From positions 1 through 5,568 of the forward strand of contig JBAZOJ010000232.1 in assembly GCA_041648755.1 (NCBI GenBank): DNA of 5,568 bases. The letters run 5' to 3'. The first letter of the stretch is position 1, and every line of letters starts with the position of its first letter. The position numbers were made by a program, and so were the translations under genes. Of the stretch, positions 1 to 5,568 are shown in pieces. The DNA comes from JBAZOJ01 sp041648755. GTDB lineage: Bacteria > Planctomycetota > B143-G9. The notes under the pieces are model-generated. The model saw nothing but the letters and a program-made list of their open reading frames with translations, made no database searches and was not told where the DNA came from.

Positions 1-1742
1 AGAAGCGTTTCGAACATCGGGTCGGTCAGATCCTGGATAAGAGCAACGGTTTTCAGGCGAACGGATGCCTGCTTGCCTTCGAGGCCCTCGCATTGAGTCG
101 CAATCTTGTCGGATTCGCCTGCGTCCTGCAAAGCGCCAATGGTATCTGTCACCGAACGCGCGTCCTTCTGCAGGGCGAGTATCTCGGCCAGCTTGGTCTG
201 AAGGTCGCCCATAAGCGACTGCATCTTCTTGAGCAGGTCCTCTTCGGAAACGACAAGCAGGTAGAAAATCTTGCTGAGCACCGGCGCATTGGGGCCATTG
301 TCCTTGACACGCAGGAAGGCGCTGACCTTATCACCGGCCTTGAAACCGGCGGCGGACATCTTCCACACGAACTGCTCAATGGCAAGCTTTGTTCCGGGCT
401 TGGGCTCGAACTTGTCAGCGACCTTTTCCTCGCCGCTGTTCAGCCGATAGCAGAGCTCGACACTTGTGATGCCGAAATCATCGGACGCCTGGTAGGCGAC
501 CATAACCTCGCGCACCGGGGAAGTGGTTACATCGGCATCCGGGCGGATAATGCGGATCTCCGGAGGCTTGTCGGGAATAGCTGTAATCGAGTATTTCGGC
601 GGGGAATCGTTGCGTTCGCCAGCCATGTCCCACAGGTTGATGGAGTACCAGCCGCTGGCCTTGACGGTGAAGCCACCCTTGAAGGTCTTACCGGTGGGCG
701 GGATGGAAACCGTCTTCCCGTCGCTGAACACGAATTCGACCTTTGACAATTCGACGTTGGCCTCGCACTCGAGAGTGATTTGAGAGTCAAACGGGGCTGA
801 GACGGTTCCCGATGCATTGTCCAGCACCTGCGGAGGCAGCGAGGAATAGGCCGGGAAAGTGACCGTCATGCGCATCTTGGTGATAGTCGGAAGAATGACC
901 GAGTGGATGAGGAAACGTGGCGACCGGGCATCTCCAGCCTCGACGGAATACTCCACATCGGAGGTAACCGAGGAGAAGACGTGCGTGAAATCCTTGCCGT
1001 TGAATTCCATTTCCTGGCTGACGTACTTGCCTGTGGACTTGGGGCGGAAGAGGATTACCGCGGACGGCGGGATCTGGCCACCCACATGGGCGATAATGTT
1101 GACCGGGCTACCGTAGCCGACCGTTGTGTCTCCGGGCTCGACTTCGAGATGGGTCTTGGTGAGCGGGGGAACATAGGCGAGCGGGCGGACGTATCTGGAC
1201 AGGGCGTTGCCGAAATACTCAGGCATGCCGAAAGCATACACGAACATCATCAGAAGGATTGCGCCTGCGATGATCCCGAGTTTCTTCATCTTGTGAAGCG
1301 TGACCACGCCGGTAAAGTCGAACTTCGTGGCGACGGATGCGGCTCCATCGACAATCGCAGCCACGATCACGCCTGCAGAGCCGCTGTAGCCGGATTTCGA
1401 GAGCTGGATGGCATTGATGAACTGGTTGTTTACGCCCGGTTGGGTTTTCTCAACGATTCGGGCCATAGCCTCGTCACTGGGGGAACTCTTCGAAATACGC
1501 ACGATCCGGTAAGTGAGCCCGCCAAAAAAGACGCCGAGAATAGCCGCAAGCAGCACGAAGCGGAACCAGCCGGGAAGAGTGAAAGCGTTATCCGCGGTGA
1601 ACGAAACGAGGATCAGCCCGACAGTCAGGGCTACAATGAGCAGGAAGCTCTCGACGAAGCGGACCGTGAGCCAGAAGGTTCTGACCCCGTCGAGTTGCCT
1701 GCGGATGTATTCTTCGCCTTTAAGCACCTTGTCAATAGCCAT
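1..1742 (-). CDS. DUF4175-like large membrane protein (C-terminus outside window)
   Basis: The first 580 codons, with no in-frame stop before the window edge. Three membrane helices are evident at about 31-48, 60-78 and 154-171; the loop between the second and third (about 80-152) is probably cytoplasmic and includes PGVNNQFINAIQLS (102-115). After helix 3 comes a large, presumably periplasmic region rich in Ig-like beta structure (about 195-495). It contains FPAYSSLPP (296-304), then PDKPPEIRIIRPDADV (390-405), SDDFGITSVELCYRL (420-434) and RVKDNGP (478-484). The DDFGI..V.L.Y and DNGP signatures are typical of DUF4175-type proteins. From about 498 the chain turns into a charged, heptad-like helix (EEDLLKKMQSLMGDLQ), consistent with the coiled-coil part of the family. 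Related proteins often run from 800 to over 1000 residues, so several hundred may be missing. Start ATG at 1742, 14 bases after the preceding stop. Biochemical role unknown; an envelope scaffold or partner of the vWA proteins is inferred from context. Confidence 0.82.
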   Translation of the reverse strand, partial: MAIDKVLKGEEYIRRQLDGVRTFWLTVRFVESFLLIVALTVGLILVSFTADNAFTLPGWFRFVLLAAILGVFFGGLTYRIVRISKSSPSDEAMARIVEKTQPGVNNQFINAIQLSKSGYSGSAGVIVAAIVDGAASVATKFDFTGVVTLHKMKKLGIIAGAILLMMFVYAFGMPEYFGNALSRYVRPLAYVPPLTKTHLEVEPGDTTVGYGSPVNIIAHVGGQIPPSAVILFRPKSTGKYVSQEMEFNGKDFTHVFSSVTSDVEYSVEAGDARSPRFLIHSVILPTITKMRMTVTFPAYSSLPPQVLDNASGTVSAPFDSQITLECEANVELSKVEFVFSDGKTVSIPPTGKTFKGGFTVKASGWYSINLWDMAGERNDSPPKYSITAIPDKPPEIRIIRPDADVTTSPVREVMVAYQASDDFGITSVELCYRLNSGEEKVADKFEPKPGTKLAIEQFVWKMSAAGFKAGDKVSAFLRVKDNGPNAPVLSKIFYLLVVSEEDLLKKMQSLMGDLQTKLAEILALQKDARSVTDTIGALQDAGESDKIATQCEGLEGKQASVRLKTVALIQDLTDPMFETL

Positions 1743-1751
1743 AGATCACCG

Positions 1752-1755
1752 CCTC
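1752..1755 (-). promoter_or_regulatory. Probable ribosome binding site for the DUF4175-like gene
   Basis: A GAGG on the minus strand sits nine bases before the ATG at 1742-1740, in the 14-base gap after the previous TAG (1759-1757). It is weaker than the SD before the 398-residue gene. A GGTGAT closer to the start (1750-1745) is a poorer alternative. Confidence 0.5.
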
Positions 1756-1756
1756 G

Positions 1757-2953
1757 CTATTTCAGCTCCACGGAGAACTTCGTGCCCGCTTTACGCAAAT
1801 CCACGCCGCCCAGCCTGGCATCGATGGTCACCTTTGGCAACGCACTCATATCGCCCACGGGCAGATAGTCGCGCCAAAGGAATGCACGCTTGTCAATGCG
1901 CCACTCGGTCTGCAACTGGTGCAGGAACCACAGGTCGTAGCGCCACAGCGTAATCTTCTTCGCCTCGGTACCGTACGAAGTCTCATTCACGCGCTTCTGG
2001 CGAACGAACGAGCGCACAGCCTTGTTGTTTCCTCCGAAATCAAGGGCTTCCTTGAGCTCGAAGAACTCCTCGGCGGTGCCGATGTACTTGGTGAGTGACG
2101 CCTTCTCCTCATTAGTGAGACCCGCGCCGTCCTTGGTTGTTTCGCCGTCAACCTTCTTTTCCGGCAAGTCGTCGAGACCGTCACCCGTTCCGGGCGCCTC
2201 TCCGGCCGGTGTGAAAGGGGAAAGACAATACACGATCCGCTTTTCGGCCATCACGAAGACATCGTAATGGTCGGGGGGAAGATCAGACAGGATCATGGCG
2301 CCTTCCCGGGCATACGAGTAGAAGATGGTTCCGGTCTTCCATGAGACGACGACCATCTGCCGCGCTTTCCAATCGGCGGGGACATTGACTGCAATGCTCC
2401 CGCCACCGGGCGTCAGCCTTCTGTCGAAAAACTCGATGCGCGAGACGTACACAAGGTCGGAGAGCTTCTGCGTTGTGGTGCCAGCCTGTTTTATCAGCAG
2501 GAATATCTGCTGGTCTCCGGTCGTATTTCTCAGGAACAGAACAGCCGCGCAGTGAGTGTCAAAGCATGCGCCATTGACAAGCGTCACGGTGGTCATGTAG
2601 TGGTGGAGCGGGTATTCCTCGCCCGTAAAAATCTTCTCCGGCGAGCCCTCTTCCTTGAAGCGCCAGACCTTCTCCATCGTGGCCTTCTCGACCTTCACTT
2701 CGATGAGCGAAATGTCCGAGATAGCAACATCGATGTAGTTTTTCTGCTGCTCATCGAACAGTTTCAGCTTGGTCGAGCCCTTCATAAACAGCGTGCCAAA
2801 GAGCTTTGAGCCGTCGCTGAACGACACAGCGTCATTGCCGGTGTTCGCGGCAGGCTTGGGCGTGGGATTGGGCGTTTGCTCCTCTTCGGCACCTGCAGTG
2901 GCGAAGAAGAACAGGCCAAATACAAGGAGAGCGAGTGCAAAGGCCTTCTTCAT
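1757..2953 (-). CDS. Secreted multidomain protein of unknown function in Bat/DUF4175 operon
   Basis: A 398-residue protein I cannot name. A classical signal peptide is clear: MKK, a hydrophobic core (about 5-20), and a likely cleavage after AGA (20-22), then a low-complexity Pro/Thr/Asn stretch. Residues about 41-88 (SDGSKLFGTLF, then ISDISLIEV) and about 120-177 (TTVTLVNGACFD, then LVYVSRIEF) share a pattern of strand, turn with (D/N)G, strands and a closing I..IE strand. They may be two divergent small beta-barrel units. Residues about 185-246 (GSIAVNVP, LSDLPPDHYDVFVMAEKRIV) look like a beta-sandwich of the carboxypeptidase-regulatory or transthyretin-like kind. An acidic linker (about 250-285) leads to a helical, Trp-rich C-terminus. 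C130 and C135 could form a disulphide in the periplasm. The gene begins 10 bases after the vWA gene and ends 14 bases before the DUF4175-like gene. A GTG at 2959 is possible but would lie on top of the SD, so the ATG at 2953 is preferred. Confidence 0.8.
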   Translation of the reverse strand: MKKAFALALLVFGLFFFATAGAEEEQTPNPTPKPAANTGNDAVSFSDGSKLFGTLFMKGSTKLKLFDEQQKNYIDVAISDISLIEVKVEKATMEKVWRFKEEGSPEKIFTGEEYPLHHYMTTVTLVNGACFDTHCAAVLFLRNTTGDQQIFLLIKQAGTTTQKLSDLVYVSRIEFFDRRLTPGGGSIAVNVPADWKARQMVVVSWKTGTIFYSYAREGAMILSDLPPDHYDVFVMAEKRIVYCLSPFTPAGEAPGTGDGLDDLPEKKVDGETTKDGAGLTNEEKASLTKYIGTAEEFFELKEALDFGGNNKAVRSFVRQKRVNETSYGTEAKKITLWRYDLWFLHQLQTEWRIDKRAFLWRDYLPVGDMSALPKVTIDARLGGVDLRKAGTKFSVELK

Positions 2954-2957
2954 ACGC

Positions 2958-2965
2958 ACCTCCCT
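2958..2965 (-). promoter_or_regulatory. Strong Shine-Dalgarno for the 398-residue secreted protein
   Basis: The minus strand reads AGGGAGGT, beginning within the TAG stop of the preceding gene. The GGAGG core (2963-2959) is five bases from the ATG at 2953. It is the strongest SD in the window. It argues against the GTG at 2959-2957, which overlaps the SD itself. Confidence 0.7.
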
Positions 2966-5222
2966 AAAGGAGTTGGTTCCGCCTGCGCAGCCACCACTCC
3001 GAACAAAGAAGAGCGACGAGGAGGAAGAAGATGAACGGGTTGTTCCACATACTAAGTGTAACCCGTTCTACACCTTTTCCGGTCTTTGCGGCAATATCGT
3101 TGGGAAGTCTTGCCGCGGACGCGATATTGTAGTACTGTCCGCCGGTGTTCCGCGCGATGCTCTTCAAGGCGGCTTCGTCCAGCGACAGGTTGCCGTTTTC
3201 AAGCCATGGCTGCCCTACAAGGAAGGGGTATTCGGTGCGGTCGATCTCGGCCCCGCCAGCCCCTGTCAGGATGCCAACGAACTTGAAAAGCCCCGTGGTG
3301 TCGGGCTTACCTTCGCCGGAACCGGTGAGGGTCTTCTTGTCAAAGGTGGACGTAATCTTCTGCTCCACCCCGTTCGGCGTTACGAGGGAAAGCGTAACAG
3401 AGAAATCGGCCCCGAGTTTCCTGTTCGGATCGGAAATCTCCGTCTCGACCTTGAGCGACTTGCCGGACTCGCAGAACCTGGAGTCCATCTTCATCTTGAG
3501 ATAGATGTCCTTTTCCTTGCGGGTATCGTCAAACCCCGCGAGCCATCTTATCAACTGGCCCCAGAGCTTCTGGTACGGAGACGCGAAGCCGAGGCCCGAA
3601 AGTTCCTGGTTGGCCTTGCCGGTTGTATCGGCGGAAAGGATCGCGGAACGACCCTTGCCAAATTTCTGCACCGCGCAGATGGTATTCGTGGAGTTATCCT
3701 CGCCCCTGCCGATTGCAAGGACCGATGCCCCGGATTTGGCGCCAGCAGAGCCCGTACAGCCACCAAGTCGGCCCTTGCCGCCCTTCATCGCTGCGGATTC
3801 GAACTCGTCTATGCCCTTGAAAATGGGATGAGTTTTCCCAACGGCGGTGACCTCGACGGTAATCGGCTTGTCAACCTGTTTGTCGGTGGGGTTCATATTC
3901 ACGGGAAGAACGGGGGCCAGCGGAGTATCGCGCCAGCCGCCGAACTGCAACGCATTGTAGCCGCCAAGGGCCAGGACCGCCCTGCCCTTTTCCACCCAGT
4001 CCGCCAATCCCTTTACCTGGTACTCCCTGAAAGCCGAGGCTGCGATGTCGCCAAGGATGATCACGTCGAATTCGTTGAAGTCCTCGGGTTTGTCGGGCAG
4101 GCCCTTGCTGAGGTCTATCTTGACGCTTTCGCCCTGGAGGTAGAAACTGTCCTTGCGGGTACGCACCATCGAGGTCAGCTTGATGTCCGGGTCGGTATTC
4201 AACGTACGGCAGATGAAGCCGTATTCCGGCCGAAGCAGGCCCTCGATATACAGCACGCGCAAACGGGGCTCGCGCACATCAACGTACAGGTCGCGGTGAT
4301 TGTCGGTGAGGATAGTCTCGCCGCTCATCGGGGTCACGTCCAGCGAGTACTTCAGGAATCCAATGCGGTCCGGGGTGAACTCGGCAGCGATGCGTCCGAC
4401 CGAGCCGCTGCCGGGGATGCGGAAATCGCGCGCGGTGATTTCCTTGCCGTCGAGCGTGATTGTGAGCTTGGCGAAGCCGCTTCCCTCCGGCACGTTGAAA
4501 GCGCCGATCGAAACCGCGAGTTGCAGGGCATTATTCAGGTAGGCCATCTGGGGCGCGTCAACAGACAGGATTGCGATGTTCGGTGGCCCTGCCTGGCGGG
4601 CGAAGTCGGTGCCCGCGCCCACGGTGTATATCGGGACTCCGAGCGACTTCACCGAGTTCCAATCCGATGAGGCTGCGTTATCACGGCCGTCCGAAATCAC
4701 CACGATCCCGGAAAGCGCGCCAAAATCGCCTTCCTTGCCCATCTGCGCCAGGGCGCCTATCAACGCGGTCTGCGGACGCAGATCCTTGTTGACTTCGGGC
4801 AGGTCATCTTCCTCAAGGGGAGAGAGCTTCTCGTCAAACCGATACAGCCTGACGGTGTAATCGGAGGAGAGATTATGCAGAAGCCTGCCGTCGTCGAGAA
4901 GCAGCGCCTGGGCGGCCTCGATGCGCGAACGCCCACCGAGGGAGTCCTTGACATCCATGCTTCCGCTGGTGTCCACGAGCACGGCAATGACGCCCTGCCC
5001 GCTGAGCCTGCGCTCAAGCGAGGCCACGGGCTGTATCAGGCAGAACACAAGCATCAGAACTACAAGCAGCTTCAGGATGATGAACGCCAGCGCAAGCGAA
5101 GGCGAAAGCACTCTTTTCAGACGCCGGTACGAGAAATACACGTAGCCGAAAACAGCGATCGCGATGGCGCCGAGCACGAACCAGTTGACCGCCGGGGCAA
5201 AGATGAATTGGGTACTATCCAT
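2964..5222 (-). CDS. Membrane-anchored vWA protein with glutamine-amidotransferase-like domain
   Basis: A 752-residue protein. Two N-terminal membrane helices (about 13-31 and 43-66) precede a vWA domain (about 76-205) with a complete MIDAS metal site: DTSGS at 84-88, Thr152 in RPQTAL, and Asp178 in ISDGRD. Residues 220-315 look like a beta-rich linker. Residues about 320-562 resemble the class I glutamine amidotransferase fold: LRVLYIEG at 321-328, DVIILGDI at 386-393, LADWVEKGRAVLALGG at 406-421, HPIF at 465-468, and GRSAILSADTTG at 524-535. The expected nucleophile-elbow cysteine is absent (ALGGYNALQFGGW, 418-430), so this part is probably a non-catalytic binding module. A further beta domain (about 578-670), the segment LKSIARNTGGQYY (686-698), a final helix (about 729-742) and a WWLRRR tail complete it. 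By the family's topology the large middle faces the periplasm. The ATG at 5222 was chosen for its SD and because it overlaps the upstream stop. An in-frame start at 5366 would bury 48 codons in the upstream gene. Confidence 0.88.
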   Translation of the reverse strand: MDSTQFIFAPAVNWFVLGAIAIAVFGYVYFSYRRLKRVLSPSLALAFIILKLLVVLMLVFCLIQPVASLERRLSGQGVIAVLVDTSGSMDVKDSLGGRSRIEAAQALLLDDGRLLHNLSSDYTVRLYRFDEKLSPLEEDDLPEVNKDLRPQTALIGALAQMGKEGDFGALSGIVVISDGRDNAASSDWNSVKSLGVPIYTVGAGTDFARQAGPPNIAILSVDAPQMAYLNNALQLAVSIGAFNVPEGSGFAKLTITLDGKEITARDFRIPGSGSVGRIAAEFTPDRIGFLKYSLDVTPMSGETILTDNHRDLYVDVREPRLRVLYIEGLLRPEYGFICRTLNTDPDIKLTSMVRTRKDSFYLQGESVKIDLSKGLPDKPEDFNEFDVIILGDIAASAFREYQVKGLADWVEKGRAVLALGGYNALQFGGWRDTPLAPVLPVNMNPTDKQVDKPITVEVTAVGKTHPIFKGIDEFESAAMKGGKGRLGGCTGSAGAKSGASVLAIGRGEDNSTNTICAVQKFGKGRSAILSADTTGKANQELSGLGFASPYQKLWGQLIRWLAGFDDTRKEKDIYLKMKMDSRFCESGKSLKVETEISDPNRKLGADFSVTLSLVTPNGVEQKITSTFDKKTLTGSGEGKPDTTGLFKFVGILTGAGGAEIDRTEYPFLVGQPWLENGNLSLDEAALKSIARNTGGQYYNIASAARLPNDIAAKTGKGVERVTLSMWNNPFIFFLLVALLCSEWWLRRRNQLL

Positions 5223-5568
5223 CACTCGCCCTCTTTTCGCGCCGCCGTCTGAGACTCGTGATCGCGTTCTTGGATAGCGGACCCAGTTCTGCGGCTTCGG
5301 CCTTGCGCCCGGAGACGATACGGCGAAGAACATCGTTGCCCACGAACGTCTCGACGGCAAGGACAATCAACGCGAGAATCAGCAGCAATCCCCAAAGGGG
5401 AGTGCCCAGTTTCAGCCTGGTGCGGACCTCGGCGAGGCGGCCCGGATCGTTGACCTCGTACGTATTGGCAAAGCCCAGCGAGGATTTGACCTCCGGGTAT
5501 GCAAAGTAGTCGGTGAAACTCTCCTGGGGCGGAACATTGACCGCGACGAGGTGGCCCGGGAAGGTCTT
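5215..5568 (-). CDS. BatA-like membrane protein, C-terminal fragment (5' end outside window)
   Basis: This is the last 117 codons of a minus-strand gene, open from the window edge to a TAG at 5217-5215. The fragment starts with a segment containing VAVNVPPQES (fragment residues 8-17). It resembles the 'AVN...ES' segment just before the final membrane helix in BatA/aerotolerance-type proteins of planctomycetes and relatives. One hydrophobic helix follows (about 57-76, WGLLLILALIVLAVETF), then a strongly basic tail of about 40 residues (LRRRREKR near the end) that is probably cytoplasmic. The family normally has an N-terminal double-membrane BatA domain and a vWA or vWA-like periplasmic part; neither is in the window. 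The stop overlaps the next gene's start by 8 bases (ATGGATAG), which fits translational coupling. Assignment rests on the C-terminal pattern plus context. Membrane anchoring is well supported; the family name is less so. Confidence 0.72.
   Translation of the reverse strand, partial: KTFPGHLVAVNVPPQESFTDYFAYPEVKSSLGFANTYEVNDPGRLAEVRTRLKLGTPLWGLLLILALIVLAVETFVGNDVLRRIVSGRKAEAAELGPLSKNAITSLRRRREKRASDG
5229..5233 (-). promoter_or_regulatory. Ribosome binding site for the vWA/amidotransferase-like gene
   Basis: The minus strand reads GAGGG followed by six bases and ATG (5222-5220). It lies inside the coding end of the BatA-like gene. This site decides the start: a GTG at 5225-5223, one codon upstream, is too close to it, and the further upstream in-frame ATG at 5366 has no support. 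Together with the overlapping ATGGATAG it suggests coupled re-initiation. Confidence 0.65.

Noticed and set aside
903..1868. A 321-codon plus-strand open frame, and a similar 217-codon one at 93-746
   Set aside because: Both mirror the DUF4175-like gene in the same antisense register. The minus-strand reading has membrane helices and family signatures and runs unbroken across both, so these are shadows.
2954..2959. GTG start for the exported protein, two codons upstream of the ATG
   Set aside because: The GTG overlaps the Shine-Dalgarno sequence, leaving no spacing; the ATG at 2953 has ideal spacing and gives a standard MKK signal-peptide start.
3723..3788. Gly/Lys/Ser-rich stretch in the vWA protein (about residues 479-500), considered as an insertion or nucleotide-binding loop
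   Set aside because: It does not match a Walker A motif, and homologous amidotransferase-like domains, as I remember them, have a comparable variable loop before a 'GA.VLA' strand. Nothing unusual can be claimed from sequence alone.
2769..4670. A 633-codon open frame on the plus strand, opposite the vWA/amidotransferase-like gene
   Set aside because: It is in the antisense register that shares codon boundaries with the real gene, where GC-rich codon choice avoids stops. Its translation has no domain, signal or membrane pattern that I recognise, and it runs across the end of one real gene and into another.
5223..5366. A 48-codon N-terminal extension of the vWA protein, from the in-frame ATG at 5366
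   Set aside because: It lies wholly inside the coding sequence of the BatA-like gene, reads as an arginine-rich out-of-frame translation, and would put soluble basic sequence before the membrane helices. The ATG at 5222 has an SD and the usual overlap.

Overview
The window is gene-dense, and all credible genes lie on the minus strand. They form four consecutive pieces of one operon, read from high to low coordinates: (1) the C-terminal end of a BatA-type membrane protein (5215-5568, cut by the window edge); (2) a complete 752-residue membrane-anchored von Willebrand A (vWA) protein that also carries a glutamine-amidotransferase-like domain (2964-5222); (3) a complete 398-residue secreted protein of unknown function (1757-2953); (4) a large DUF4175-like membrane protein whose C-terminus runs off the window (1-1742). 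The junctions are an 8-base overlap, a 10-base gap and a 14-base gap, each with a Shine-Dalgarno-like sequence before the next start, so the genes are very probably co-transcribed. I see no promoter, terminator, RNA gene, mobile element, CRISPR array or notable repeat, and no stretch over 20 bases is without a gene.

The layout (BatA-like protein, vWA/amidotransferase-like protein, DUF4175-like protein) resembles the operons that follow a MoxR-family AAA+ ATPase and a DUF58 protein in Planctomycetota, Lentisphaerota, Verrucomicrobiota and related phyla. The moderately high GC content (judged by eye), the SD-type initiation and the planctomycete-like protein architectures suggest an uncultured PVC-group or neighbouring bacterium with a Gram-negative envelope. 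This assignment is tentative because no rRNA or marker gene is present. MoxR and DUF58 would be expected upstream, beyond position 5568, but they cannot be seen here.

If this reading is right, the products form a periplasm-facing, membrane-bound module. The BatA-like and vWA proteins would provide metal-dependent protein-binding surfaces. The DUF4175-like protein would add an Ig-like and coiled-coil periplasmic arm. The 398-residue exported protein would be an extra periplasmic partner. MoxR/Bat systems are thought to help assemble or mature envelope or metal-dependent complexes; the actual client is unknown. The least described component is the 398-residue protein, which seems to contain two divergent small beta-barrel-like units followed by a beta-sandwich-like unit.
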